Below, in pieces: positions 12,147 to 24,250 of a DNA stretch of 64,000 bases. Where the stretch lies: assembly GCF_020520425.1 (NCBI RefSeq), contig NC_079490.1, positions 122,532,715-122,596,714 of the forward strand. The letters are read 5' to 3'. Numbering within the stretch: position 1 is the stretch's first letter; each line of letters begins with the position of its first letter. A program made the translations under genes and the position numbers. Below the pieces are notes generated by a model. That model saw only the letters and a program-made list of their open reading frames with translations, was not told the DNA's origin and searched no databases. The DNA comes from Spinacia oleracea (taxonomy: Eukaryota > Streptophyta > Magnoliopsida > Caryophyllales > Amaranthaceae).

Positions 12147-13661
12147 TCTTTATCTGCGATATGAGTTTTCAGCAAGTTATAGGTTTCCAACCTTTTTAAG
12201 CAATCAATCTAAAACAATACAGTAATTAATATTCTAATTAATTTATAATTGGTATAATCAGTTATGGAATTTCTCATAATTGAATGTCATGTAAACAACA
12301 ATACGATGTATAAATTCTTTATATCGATGTTGTGATACTTCTTTGAGGCATATGCTACCGAGAATAAAACTATCACATAACAAAAAATAAAAACTAAGAA
12401 CAATTAGCAGTTTGTCACAATTCGAGGCAATACATAATGCAACAAGACTCGACATTTCTTTACCATTGTTGTACCCCTTTTGCTTCTAAGTACCTCAACC
12501 CCCACAACAGTAACCACTCTAGCACATGTTATACACCTCACAACACCACCACCACCACCATTTAAACAAACGCTTGGTTATTCATTTATTATTTAAGTAT
12601 TAGGCTTTTGTCCCTAAATTCGACATTCATCTATCATGCATTAATAAAACCCGAATCTGCTTCAGTAAACCTATATTTTCACGAGATTCTTCTGCCAATT
12701 AATTTGACAGTAAAAAACATTTGCAATTTAGTTGAATAATCCGATTCGAGTTTAAGAGCCAAAGAGTTGAATTATACTCGAGTTGAGTGGAAAATCCAAC
12801 TCCCTCGCTAACATGAGTAAAATCAATGTAGAAATTATCGTTCTTTCACACGCATAATATCCAACAACACAAACCCACTAATCTCAAGCATAACAATAAC
12901 CTCAGCTCACTGCACTCGACTATTGCGAAACGTGAATTAGTAATTTCAAAACCCTTAAACACACCAAACCCATTAAAATCATGAAAAACCTCACAATACC
13001 AAATAATTACTTCATAAATTGTAGAAAATTAAATAGATAGAGCAACTAACCTTTCAATTGTAATGAATTTTTGAGTGAAGAACCGATTGATGTGAAAGCA
13101 ACAGCTTGTTAGGCGGCAACTATGGTGGGTATTATATTTTGGTTGGTTTATCTGATTTATGTTTTCTGATTGAGTTATCTTGCATAGATTTTTGGTGTTC
13201 TATGACTGGAGATGTGGAGAAAAGTGGAGAGAAATGGAGGTTGTTAAACGCTCGAGAGTAATGGAGGTTGTTCTTCATTTGGATTTTTTTATTTTTTTTA
13301 GAAAGGGAGAGTAATGGAGGTCGTGGGTTTAGTGGTTTTGATCTGAGGCGAATCGATCATTCTTATGTCCAACAGTACAACTCAATTGGGCTTGCGCAGT
13401 TAGCTGTCCTAAAATCAACGACTATTTTACATCGTTTTCAAATAGGCTCGAAGCGTTTAATTTTTGGCGGAAATTTTAATATTTTGGCGGTTTAATTTTA
13501 TATTAATTAATTGCTTCAAATTTTATTAGGTTCGATGCAATATATTTGATAGAATTTCAAAATCTATCAAAAGCTTCAATCCGAAAAATAGTATCGAAGA
13601 AAATGTTACTTAATGCTTCAAACAAGTTTGTGTTCGATGCATTTAAGGTGAAGCAACATAC

Positions 13662-13677
13662 CTTTTTTGTACTAGTG
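13662..13677 (-). repeat. CACTA terminal sequence
   Basis: Reads CACTAGTACAAAAAAG on the minus strand, the common plant En/Spm start. Copia E sequence begins immediately after 13677. The 3-bp TSD would be CGT (13678-13680), but its partner is not in the window. Confidence 0.65.
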
Positions 13678-15087
13678 CGTTCTCTTTAATGGTGATTGTA
13701 ACCTATTCCTCAAAACTTGAGTAGTTATGGCTGCTTGTTTGAGAATCAGTTCACTTTGATGCTCACTAAACGTTGCACTGAAAAAGGAGACTATAAAAGC
13801 AGTATTCGGACTAGCTATGAATTAAAGTAAGTTTTTCATAAGTTACAAGAAGGGATTTTCCTCCTATCTTAAATAGGATATGGTGTTGTTGTTGTTCAAG
13901 GCCTCTCGAACAGTTAGATGCTGTGAAAATGCATGGCCGTGCTCAGATTGGTTAAGGTTTAACCACCTGTAAAAGTTTAATAGTTGAACTCAGTAATTCG
14001 AGAAACACTTCTGGACCTAATAAGGATGGCTTGGATCTTACCTTATGTTTAGTAAGTAATACTAAGATACAAAGGAATTGGAATGCACACTTGTCTAAAG
14101 GATAAGTGGGAGACTAAAGGAAATATGTCCTTCACCCAAGGTGCATTGGTCCAATACCAAAGTTCAGATTAATTATGAAAAATTAATTCACTAAGTTTAA
14201 GTGATCGGAACGGCTAGTTGGAGCAAAGTTCTCATCATTGAGTTATAATCTTTATTAGGCTCACAGCTTACTCTTGACTAAACCTACAAGGTCACACCAT
14301 TGGCATGTAACAGATCGCCAGATTAAATGAATCAGAAATTCATTTAATGGCTTTCGGGAAATTAGTTTTGAAAACATAATTATACGATTAATATTGCCTA
14401 TATTGTAAGTTAGGTGAAATCGTATATAATATTGCCTATATTGTAAGTTAGGTGAAATGAATAATCGTATCGTACGACATTGGCTTGTCAAGTACGAAAC
14501 GATAAAGAAATTGTCGAAAGATAATTTAATCGCAACACAAAAGCAACCCATGAGCCGAGCGAACAAGCGCAAGGCCCATGGGTGCAGCGTGCAAGAAAGC
14601 AGCGCTAGCCCATGGCCTTGCTGCCTGGGGCGCGCGGAAGAGCAACAACAGTTGCGCTGTGCCCCGCGGCCCAGCACCGCGCCGGCTACATGCACACCCT
14701 TCGTGGGCTTGCTGGCCTGTCGAGGCCTTTTGGCTTTGGCCGGTTGGCTTTGTTGTTCAATATGTTATTTTAATAACCTAAACATAATGTTTTCCCAACA
14801 ACTAATTCATTCATTCTAGCCCTAGAGACTTTGAGAACCCTAATTCTCATTGTGCCTCCATTAGAATGTTTTTCCCAAAAGTCACAATATCTTGAAGGAG
14901 ATCTAAGCTATCAATCTCAAGGTAAACGTGTTAGTGAACCAAGTAAAGGAACTACGATTGGAGTTGTTGCTCGTGTTCGTAGACAAAAGAAGAAAACACG
15001 CTACAAACGCATGTATTGCTTAATATGTACTTTATACATGCTTCCTGGCTTAATATCATGTTATGTATTTAACTGCAAACCCCTACA
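13678..15087 (+). mobile_element. Copia element E, 3' end only (UTR plus 3' LTR)
   Basis: 13678-14114 aligns with the pol-to-LTR spacer of copia G (shared stretches such as GAAAATGCATGGCCGTGCTC and GAGAAACACTTCTGGAC against its counterpart near 45110-45200) and ends in the polypurine stretch GATAAGTGGGAGAC. The LTR runs 14115-15087, starting TAAAGGAAATATG (TG decayed to TA) and ending CCCTACA. It is homologous to the 5' LTR of copia D (57624-58628). The rest of E lies beyond the CACTA insertion, left of the window. Confidence 0.8.
14115..15087 (+). repeat. 3' LTR of copia E
   Basis: 973 bp. Boundaries are set by the polypurine tract on the left and CCCTACA on the right, matching the ends of the D LTR (AAGGAAATATGTCTTTCACC ... 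CCCCTACA). Contains a GC-rich block (about 14570-14750), as does D. Confidence 0.8.
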
Positions 15088-16169
15088 AAATTCATTCCTT
15101 AACCTCCAAGGAAATGGACGGAGAAAGTACAAAGTGCATCTTTTGCAAAGAGCTTCTTTTGCAAACCGCCAAAAAGCACAAAAGGACAAAGACAACTGTC
15201 TTTTACATGCTGAACCTGCGCCTGGCGCAACCAAGCCCTAATTCCAAGAATTTTTTCCTATAAATACTCCCATCTTTCCACTAACAAGCGGAGGCAGAAT
15301 CACTCAATTCCGAGCAGTGAAGCTCTGCCTGTTTTGAAGCTCTCCAATATTTAATCTTCAATTACTTCAATATTCAAGCTTCAAATCTTTCATTATTCAA
15401 CCTAAAATATCTACAAAACACTCTCATGCAAACACTATTCAAATACAAGTTCAATGTTCTAATGTCCTAAGGCCCTGTTCTTTAGAGCTGAATTGAACTG
15501 GACTGAAATGAACTGAATTGAACAAAACAGAACAGAATTGAACTGAACTGAAGTTAACTTAACTTAACTTAACTTAACAGAAATAAATAATAAATAATAA
15601 ATAATAAATAATAAGTAATAAATAATAAATAATAAATAATAAATAATAAATAATAAATAATAAATAATAAATAATAAATAATAATAATAATAAATAATAA
15701 ATAATAAATAATAAATAATAAATAATAAATAATAAATAATAAATAATAAATAATAAATAATAAATAATAAATAATAAATAATAAATAATAAATAATAAAT
15801 AATAAATAATAAATAATAAATAATAAATAATAAATAATAAATAATAAATAATAAATAATAAATAATAAATAATAAATAATAAATAATAAATAATAAATAA
15901 TAAATAATAAATAATAATAATAAATAATAAATATAAATAAGAAATTAATAAATAATAATAAAAATAATAAATAATAAATAATATAATAAAATAATAATAA
16001 TAAATAATAAATAATAAATAATAAATAATAAATAATAAATATAAATAATAATAATAATATAAAATAATAAATAATAAATAATAAATACTAAATACTAAAT
16101 AATAATAATAAAAAATAAATAATAAAAAATAAAAAATAAAAAATAAATATAAATAATAAATAATAAATA

Positions 16170-16434
16170 CTACCTCCGTTCCTAAATGATCTTTACGGTT
16201 ACTATTGCACGGTAATTAAGGAATTTTGGTGAACATGTGATAGTGGGTAACACAGGAAAAATGAGTGGCTATAAATTTCCAACATGTGAGTGGGTGAAAC
16301 TAATATTAAAGTATTGTGAGTGGGTAAGTTATAGTGGGCCAAATAAGAGTAAAATGGAATAACGTAAAGTGTAAAGAACTTTCAGAACGGACTAAAACGA
16401 CGAAAGCGTAAAGAACTTTTAGGAACGGAGGTAG
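16170..16434. mobile_element. Stowaway MITE 1
   Basis: 265 bp with inverted ends CTACCTCCGTTCCTAAATGA and the reverse complement near AGGAACGGAGGTAG, flanked by TA on both sides (16168-16169, 16435-16436). Tc1/mariner-derived, no coding capacity. Confidence 0.9.
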
Positions 16435-16904
16435 TAATAAATAATTTAAATAATAAATAATAAATATTAAATAATAAATAATAAATAATAAATAATAAAT
16501 AATAAATAATAAATAATAAATAATAAATAATAAATAATAAATAATAAATAATAAATAATAAATAATAAATAATAAATAATAAATAATAAATAATAAATAA
16601 TAAATAATAAATAATAAATAATAAATAATAAATAATAAATAATAAATAATAAATAATAAATAATAAATAATAAATAATAAATAATAAATAATAAATAATA
16701 AATAATAAATAATAAATAATAAATAATAAATAATAAATAATAAATAATAAATAATAAATAATAAATAATAAATAATAAATAATAAATAATAAATAATAAA
16801 TAATAAAAAATAAATAATAATAATAAATAATAAATAATAAATAATAAATAATAAATAATAAATAATAAATAATAAATAATAAATAATAAATAATAAATAA
16901 TAAA

Positions 16905-16998
16905 TTATTAGTAATCTATAGTTAATTACAAATTAATAATAGAAATGTTAATTTATTAATAAATAAGAAATAATTAATAATAATAATATATTATAAGT
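16905..16998. repeat. Triplicated non-AAT cassette, copy 1
   Basis: A block with ATTAGTAATCTATAGTTAAT, AATAGAAATGTTAATTTATT and AATATATTATAAGTAATA recurs at 17448-17503 plus 17935-17980 (split by Stowaway 2) and at about 18283-18375. It shows segmental duplication within the microsatellite. Confidence 0.85.
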
Positions 16999-17503
16999 AA
17001 TAAATAATAAATAATAAATAATAAATAATAAATAATAAATAATAAATAATAAATAATAAATAATAAATAATAAATAATAAATAATAAATAATAAATAATA
17101 AATAATAAATAATAAATAATAAATAATAAATAATAAATAATAAATAATAAATAATAAATAATAAATAATAAATAATAAATAATAAATAATAAATAATAAA
17201 TAATAAATAATAAATAATAAATAATAAATAATAAATAATAAATAATAAATAATAAATAATAAATAATAAATAATAAATAATAAATAATAAATAATAAATA
17301 ATAAATAATAAATAATAAATAATAAATAATAAATAATAAATAATAAATAATAAATAATAAATAATAAATAATAAATAATAAATAATAAATAATAAATAAT
17401 AAATAATAAATAATAAATAAATAATAAATAATAAATAATAAATAATTAATTATTAGTAATCTATAGTTAATTACAAATTAATAATAGAAATGTTAATTTA
17501 TTA

Positions 17504-17932
17504 CTCCCTCCGTTTCTTTTTGTTGTATCCGTTTCCATTTTAAGCATTTCATATTGTTGTATCCATTTAGAATCTATTCTATTTTTGGACATACATTTTA
17601 TCCTAAAATACCCTTACATTTCTATCTAATTACCAAAATACCTAAAGATTCTACCCATATTCCCACCTAATTTTCCCCACCCATAATATTTAATTCTTTT
17701 CCCTTCCCCATATACCCACTCTCTCACCTCCTTTATCACCCATCATTATCACTCCTCTCTCTTACCTTATTTCTTTATTATTTTTTCACTCCTTTATTTA
17801 TTATATTCTTTTAAACCCAATCATTTCTCTTACACCCAATCATTACACTTATATCCATACAAATCAATATTCCAATTTTCTTAAAAACCACACCAGATTC
17901 CAAATGGATACATCAAAAAGAAATGGAGGGAG
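17504..17932. mobile_element. Stowaway MITE 2
   Basis: 429 bp with inverted ends CTCCCTCCGTTTCTTTTTG and AAAAAGAAATGGAGGGAG, flanked by TA (17502-17503, 17933-17934). It sits inside one copy of a triplicated cassette; another copy (about 18295-18375) shows the same site without the insertion. Confidence 0.92.
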
Positions 17933-18517
17933 TACTAAATAAGAAATAATTAATAATAATAATATATTATAAGTAATAAATAATTAATAATAAATAATAA
18001 ATAATAAATAATAAATAAATAATAAATAAAAAATAAAAAATAAAAAATAAAAAATAAAAAATAAAAAATAAAAAATAAAAAATAAAAAATAAAAAATAAA
18101 TAATAAAAAATAAAAAATAAAAAATAAAAAATAAATAATAAAAAATAAAAAATAAAAAATAATAAATAAATAATAAATAAAAAATAATAAATAATAAAAA
18201 ATAAAAAATAATAAAAAATAATAAAAAATAATAAAAAATAAAAAATAAATAATTAATAATTAATAACGAAATAATTAATAATTAGTAATTAGTAATCTAT
18301 AGTCAATTACAAATTAATAATAGAAATGTTAATTTATTACTAAATAAGAAATAATTAATAATAATAAGAAATAATTAATAATAATACATAATAAATAATG
18401 AATTGTAGTAAATATTAATAAATAATTAGTTATATATACTAATAATAATATAATAATAATCATAAGTAACATAATAATAATAATAATAATAATAATATTG
18501 TTATTAATATTAATATA

Positions 18518-18559
<42 letters not shown>

Positions 18560-19367
18560 GTTCAATTAAATTTAATTAAACTGAACTGAACTGAACTGAA
18601 CTGAACTGAACTGAATGCTCATAAGCTGAACTGAACTGGAGTGAACTGAACTGCGAAATAAGTCTTAAAATTGAAATTAAGCCAAAAAGAACAGGGCCTA
18701 AGCAATTTGGGAGTCCAAGATTGGAAATCAATCAACACCTAAATCTGGGTACATTTTCGAGGACTCTTCAAATCAAATTTTTCACCTTTCTTATTTCAAG
18801 TTTACTAATCCTATGATGTTCATGTGATGTTCATACTCACTTGAACTAGGAAATGTTTAAAAATGAGTAATATTTAAGGGGTCAAACGATTCTCCATACT
18901 CCATTTACAAGTTTCAATCTTTATGCTTTGTTTTCAAAAAACATGATTAGTAAGTTGATGCTTTTCTTATCGAAAGTATTCCTAACAACAATCATCATCC
19001 AAATCTTCAAAAAACCTTAGCTTTATTCAAGTTCAATGATGTTTGGAAAAGTGCAAACCTTTTTCAAAACTAGAACACATGAACATCAAAGTTTCATGAT
19101 TGAAAACGTAATTTCTCTATTCAATATTCAATGTTATTTAAATGAGATCAACTTTTCTTTCAACTAGAACTAATTTCAGTTAGAAATAATCATGTGGGCC
19201 TACATGTATGACCGTATGTGTATAAAAGATATCATAAAGTTAGCCCATAAAAGTGATTGGTTTTATATTTAAGTATATTAGGCTTATAGGTATCTTATTG
19301 GTATGGCCGGGCTAATATTTGTAGAGAGCCACTTCTCTATCTCTTGTTCTATAATAGGCTTAATAGG

Positions 19368-20463
19368 GGAATTTTAACCAAATTGGTAAAAAAAGTGGAC
19401 GTTAAGCGACAAATTGGTAAAAAAATTATCTCAGACGACAATTTGGTAAATTTAAATTACAACGTGGACGAATAAGTCACAAAACTGGTCGAATTTAGAA
19501 AACCTAATCGCGTGACTCACACACACCTAATATTGTTTTATTCCGATTTTTTTACTTTATTTTCCTGCAATTTAATTTTATGATTAATGCTTTTGTAAAA
19601 AAAAAGAATCGTAATTAATTTCCTCCCCTTCCCTTTTTCTTTCGTTTTCTCTCTCTTCCATTTTTGTGCTTACTCACCAATGATGAAGAATTACTGACTC
19701 AACTCAACAAAAATAAGGTAAGAGCAGCATTACCACAACGATTTTGTGTGATAAAGGTGAATTTCGGAGTTAATTTCTTGCTTTTGTCTTTTCAAATGTC
19801 AAATTAGTAATGGTGGTTGATGTTTGATTATGACTGGTTGGTTATGAAAATTGATCGCTTGAAAATTCAGGACTTAAGATTTTGAATACTTGATTGTGAA
19901 AATTGGGGTTAAAAAATAGGGTTATTATAATTATGCTTGTCTAATTCCAACTCAATTAAATCATCTCTCATCAAACATAATAATTGACTTCCAACCTGAC
20001 AAACAGAAGTGTCAATCATCAAACAACTCCTACCCAAATGGGGAAATTAAAAATACAGAAATAATTTGCATCAAACATTTTTAACTTTCCCACATTTCAT
20101 GAACCTTCTTCCAGGATTTTCATCTGTGAAAGAAGTTAGGATGGAAGCTTTAAACCTGAAACCCTGATCTTGGCGATGGCAGGAAAATGGAGGAGGAGAA
20201 GAATAGGGAAGGAATATAAAAATGAATTTAGTAGTTGGGCACATTAATCATAAAATTAAATTGCAGGAAAATGAAGAAAAAAGTTGTAAAAAAACAATAT
20301 TAGGAGTGTGTGAGTCATGCGATTAGGTTTTCTAAATTCCGAGTGGTTTGAGACTTATTCGTCGCCGTAGTGATTTAAATTTATCAAATTGTCGCCTAAG
20401 ACACTTTTTTTACCAATTTGTCGCTCTACGTCCACTTTTTTTTACCAATTTGGTTAAAAGGCC
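19368..20463. mobile_element. Non-autonomous MULE with long terminal inverted repeats
   Basis: 1096 bp. Ends GGAATTTTAACCAAATTGG and the reverse complement of GGCCTTTTAACCAAATTGG extend as imperfect inverted repeats for about 220 bp each (to about 19590 and from about 20240). A 10-bp direct repeat GCTTAATAGG lies on both sides (19358-19367, 20464-20473), the TSD size expected for Mutator-like elements. The interior has no transposase. Confidence 0.88.
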
Positions 20464-20715
20464 GCTTAATAGGAGATATGGAAGACCCTATATATATAGG
20501 TGCTAAGGTTATTGTTAGAGTTATGGTCCTTGATTCATATGCTTTTGTATTCTCTCTGACATGCCATCATCAATAGAATATCAAGGGAGACCATATAGAA
20601 TTGAAATATCCAAAACCCACCACTCATCAATCAAATGGAGAAAGATACGCTTCCGCAATTATATTCTACTGATTAATCTTGTATGAAGTATTTAGTTTGG
20701 ATTAATTCTAACAAG

Positions 20716-20729
20716 TGGTATCAAGAGCC
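20716..20729 (+). promoter_or_regulatory. Primer-binding site of copia F
   Basis: TGGTATCAAGAGCC, complementary to the 3' end of initiator tRNA-Met apart from one base, two bases after the LTR end. Confidence 0.85.
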
Positions 20730-21651
20730 TCCTTCATATTATATTAGTTGGTTAATTCGGGTTCCGTAATTTATATTTAGTCGCATAAAATTTTATTTTA
20801 TTTTGATTCATGAGATGAGTTCCGCTGAATTTTTGGTTGTTTCGGTTAATGAGTATCTTAAATGTTTTGGTTCTTTTTTTTTGTTTTTTGTTTGAGAGGC
20901 AGCCATGCTATGTGCGATAATATTTTTATTATGCATTAATCATGATGGATTCAATGAGTTCCGCTCGACCGCTCCAATGCTAATGCTAAATTTCATTTTC
21001 CTACGTTGCTTTTTTGGTTTCTTTTGAGTTTTGCTTTAGGATTATGCCTTTTGCACTCATGATTTGATTTTGTTTCTTTATGTTGTTGATTGTATACATG
21101 GTTATTGCAAATCGTGAAAAAGGTTTTACTTTACATGTGAATAAAATCATGTATTATTATGAACTAAGGTTCAATAATCAGATGTAGTTTTTGGCAATTT
21201 GTAATATTAATATTAATATTGTGAATTGATTAATTGAAATAATAAGTTGTAAAAGTAATCTCTTTTATGTAGGTTAGTTCATTCCAGTATTAAGATGTAT
21301 TTGTGTGTTTAATATTTATGCGGATAATGGTCGGTTCAAAGGAAGATTATTATTTGGCCGGAATTTAAACACACTTGTGGTAATAAATATGTAACAATTA
21401 TAAGGTTTTCCATATATGTAATTGTGAATTCGGTCCAAAGAAAGGCTTAACATTTGACAGGATATTATTGTTAATATTTGATTACTACACCAAGAGTACC
21501 ACTTACAATTAATGTTTATGTCCAAAGACTAAATATTAATGTTTTGTTAGGTATCTTATGATGGGTTTTGCCAATACTTGAATTTGATAATTATATTTGG
21601 ATTATGAAATTTATTGTGAGCTTGTGTTTTATTTAATTTGTTCTATTTTCA

Positions 21652-22619
21652 GTGAATACTTATACTTCTGTAATATCTGCGAATGTCAACTCGATTTCAT
21701 TACTAAATTGGACCAACTTTAAGGATTTGAAGGAAAATGTAAGCATTGTCCTTGGCTGCATGGATCTTGACCTTGCGTTAAGAACAGATATACTTGCTGC
21801 TCTTATGGCTGAAAGTACCGCTGATCAAAAGCGTGAGTTTGAGAAGTGGAACCGTTCTAATCATATGTGTCTAATGATCATGAAGCGGGGAATTCCAGAA
21901 TCATATATTCCGGGGATTTGTGCCTGATGAGGTCACTTCCAAAGAGTTCCTTGAACAAATGGAGAAGCATTTTGTTAAAAACGATAAGGGAGGAATAAGT
22001 ACAACTTTGATGAACTTAATTTCTATAAAGTATAAGGGTCAAGGGAATATAAGGGAGTACATTATGAAAATGTCTCATCTTGCTTCAAAATTAAAGGCAC
22101 TAAAGTTAGAGTTGTTAGATGACTTTTCTCGTGAATTTAATTTTGATTTCTCTTCCTGCACAGTTTAATCAGTTCAAGATAAGCTATAACTATCAAAAGG
22201 AGAAATGGTCTCTTAATGAGCTCATATCTCATTGTGTGCAATAAGAGGAAAGGCTTAAGCAAGAGAAGATTTAAAGTGGTCATTTGCTAGTGCCTTTAAA
22301 GGAAAACAAAAGAAAAGGAAAATGGATAAGGAAGTTGCAAGTGCTCCAACTCAAAAGAAACATCAACAAAATAAATCTGAAGGTGTTGGTTGTTACTTTT
22401 GTCTCTAGGACACCTAAAGAAGGATTGTACCCAATATCACGCTTGGCGTGCAAACAAAGGTACACTTCCTGTTTTGGTTTGTTCTGAGGTTAATTTAGCT
22501 TCAGTACCTAGTCATACTTGGTCGGTAGATCCTGGTGCTACTACTCACATAAGCGTGTCTATGCATGGTTGCCTGAGCTGCCGAAAGCCAAGTGATGATG
22601 AAAGATTCCTTTATATGGG
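21652..22619 (+). pseudogene. Copia F gag and protease start, degenerate
   Basis: Structural Gag polyprotein. The first frame (21652-21927) begins NTYTSVISANVNSISLLNW and the gag helices continue in another frame at 21920-22168 (FLEQMEKHFVKNDKGGIS...IREYIMKMSHLASKLKALKL), so there is a frameshift near 21920. Further on a damaged zinc knuckle GCYFC..GHLKKDC (about 22390-22430) and an aspartic-protease-like stretch TWSVDPGATTHI (about 22518-22553; the usual catalytic D-S/T-G reads D-P-G) are readable. The frame is cut at 22619, directly before the TGTAGACACC start of the C LTR. Confidence 0.8.
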
Positions 22620-23670
22620 TGTAGACACCTAATTTGTATCTCCCCTTTGGGATGATGACGATACCATTATCCTTGTTAGGCGATTGGAGTAACTCCAGGC
22701 GGAAATCCCAATTGCTAAGAATACCTCCAAAATCCAAGGTCCAAAATCCAATCCCAGAGACCGTTCCCCTCCCGGAACTCGGTACAAAATACAACTTCCA
22801 AAATCCAATTTTAAAATCCAAGTTCAATCTCAATTAGTGGACCATCCCATTGGTCTTACTAGGTCTTTTCCACTCAAAATCATATAAGGCAAGTCAAATT
22901 CGGGCGCCGACCCACAAAACCGAGCATGCCGGGCCCCGCCCCGTAAAACCGGAATTCAAAAACCCGAGAAAGGCTTGTTTTTAGACACAGATTCAAGTCT
23001 TAACCTCCAAGCAAACACTACACGCCAAACATCGTACTATTCGTACGAAGGTAAACCCATACAAGACAAATCAAGGACGACATCTTTCCGTCCTTTTTGG
23101 CGGCATTCAGGCCACGTCAGCAGCGCCCAGCGCTGGCCTGGCGCCAGGCGATGGCGTGTGCTTGCGTTTTGCACCATTTCCCTCCTATAAATACCCCTCA
23201 TTTTCATCGAAAAAATGGGGAGCACAACACATACAACGTCGTAATTTCGACATTACTCCTCACAATACAAACTTCAAAACTCCTAAAAAACACATACAAA
23301 AATTCCTAAATTCAAAAGCAATTGGGAGCTCGTGCCTAAGCCTAACTAGGTAAATCCGAATCCCATTTCAATCAATCATGCTATTTTGATTTCAAATGAT
23401 TAGCAAGTTGGTGTTTTTTGCCATAAAAAACACCACTTGCAACAATCATACATGCCTTTTCAAAAATACAAACTTTTTCAAATACAAAATACAAACTTTC
23501 AAGATTCAAGGATGTTCAAAGTTGTTTACATTCATCTCTTTGAACTAGAATCACCTTCAAGTGTGGAGTAATCAAATATGACACCTTTTAGCATTTAAAG
23601 GTTTAGTCTTTTGAGATTCAAGACTCCATTTTTCAATATACAAGTTCAAGTTTTCAAATTTCAAAGATCC
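22620..23670 (+). repeat. Element C 5' LTR, first part
   Basis: Runs from TGTAGACACC to the GATCC target of element B. A TATAAATA box lies at about 23186-23193, after a GC-rich block with CAGCGCCCAGCGCTGGCC (about 23123), and is followed by CTTCAAAT/TTTCAA-rich sequence. Continues at 56202. Confidence 0.8.
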
Positions 23671-24250
23671 TGTGAGGGGGTCGAAAAAGCACGAGGCTAA
23701 TGCGTGACCTCGTCCCTTGTGGGTGTGACGTTTCTTTTTGTCAAATCAAGTGTAATTGGATTTCCTGTGAGTTTACACCCAATTGACTAGTAATATAGGA
23801 GTCGCCATTCAGTTTTTAACGACAATGAGAAAAACTGACAAAACCCGGTTATCGTGACATAAAGGGAGTGCAATTATGTTTGACCACGACGGCCATATGT
23901 TCCCTTGTGATCCCTGGTGTGGGGATCTATTAACGTACACCCGCAGGGTAGAGATTGAGGGTTCGGGGGACTGTAACTACTGAGAGGAGTACTCGCTCGT
24001 CGATAACTCCAGAGGCAGGATATCCTTACTAGCTCAGCATAAATAATTGAAGGGACATGCGTTAACTATTAAACTAATCTGAGTTGATTTTAACAATATG
24101 CAACACATAATACTAGATCGATCGCGATTATCTGACTTAGATTGCTTTAAGGGACCTAGCATGATAGTTCAATTTCCCAAAATATTATCTTTATTAGGCG
24201 TGGTAGAACAATCAGATTTAATTAGTTTAACAGTTTATAAAAGGGCGAGG
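23671..24250 (-). repeat. Element B 3' LTR, segment 1 (terminal 580 bp)
   Basis: Reverse complement of the last 580 bp of the family LTR. Ends with the CGAGG target (24246-24250) where element A inserted. LTR continues at 36602. Confidence 0.92.

Larger units (their letters stand above)
8559..13677 (-). mobile_element. CACTA-like DNA transposon, right part, with captured gene fragments
   Basis: Only one terminus is visible: CACTAGTACAAAAAAGG read on the minus strand, ending at 13677. The 240 bp inside it (about 13440-13660) contain several diverged copies of a GCTTCAAA / TTCGATGCA motif in both orientations, as in subterminal repeats of CACTA elements. The flanking sequence from 13678 is copia E, so the element inserted into E. 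The other terminus is not seen, so it may lie left of the window with the Helitron nested inside. No transposase is visible. The interior holds spliced gene fragments on the minus strand. Confidence 0.6.
15581..18250. repeat. Giant TAAATAA/AAT microsatellite
   Basis: More than 2 kb of near-pure AATAAAT units with interruptions. At 18000-18250 it shifts to TAAAAA variants, and around 18470-18560 to ATT/AAT runs. It is interrupted by Stowaways at 16170-16434 and 17504-17932. Open frames here (for example 18329-18565 on the minus strand) are poly-Ile artefacts. Confidence 0.95.
15471..18698. mobile_element. PIF/Harbinger (Tourist)-type MITE expanded by AAT repeats
   Basis: Terminal inverted repeats GGCCCTGTTCTTT (15471-15483) and AAAGAACAGGGCC (18686-18698) are flanked by TAA on both sides (15468-15470, 18699-18701), the Harbinger-type TSD. 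Subterminal CTGAA pentamer arrays lie inside both ends. Everything between is simple repeat plus two nested Stowaways; without them the element would be a few hundred bp. No transposase. Confidence 0.8.
15088..19192 (+). mobile_element. Old gypsy-type LTR remnant H, split by a MITE
   Basis: 15088-15470 and 18702-19192 join at one TAA target site. They resemble the C LTR in layout: a TATAAATA box at 15259-15266 after a CCAAGAATTTTTTCC stretch, long CTTCAAAT-rich sequence, and a later GATTAGTAAGTTGATGC block matching GATTAGCAAGTTGGTGT near 23400. No coding sequence. E inserted on its left and copia F on its right. Confidence 0.5.
19193..22619 (+). mobile_element. Copia element F, 5' part (LTR, leader, gag, start of protease)
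   Basis: The LTR starts about 19193 (TGTGGGCCTA) and ends TTCTAACA at 20713, with a MULE nested at 19368-20463. A primer-binding site TGGTATCAAGAGCC follows (20716-20729). The coding part 21652-22618 is decayed gag followed by the beginning of protease. Element C interrupts it at 22620; the rest of F must lie right of the window. The left LTR boundary is inferred from the TG start only. Confidence 0.75.

Noticed and set aside
14261..14819. 120-144-codon ORFs around 14261-14819 on both strands
   Set aside because: They lie inside the E LTR, in its GC-rich block; no supporting motif.
18329..18565. 78-codon minus-strand ORF
   Set aside because: Poly-Ile/Asn translation of the AAT microsatellite.
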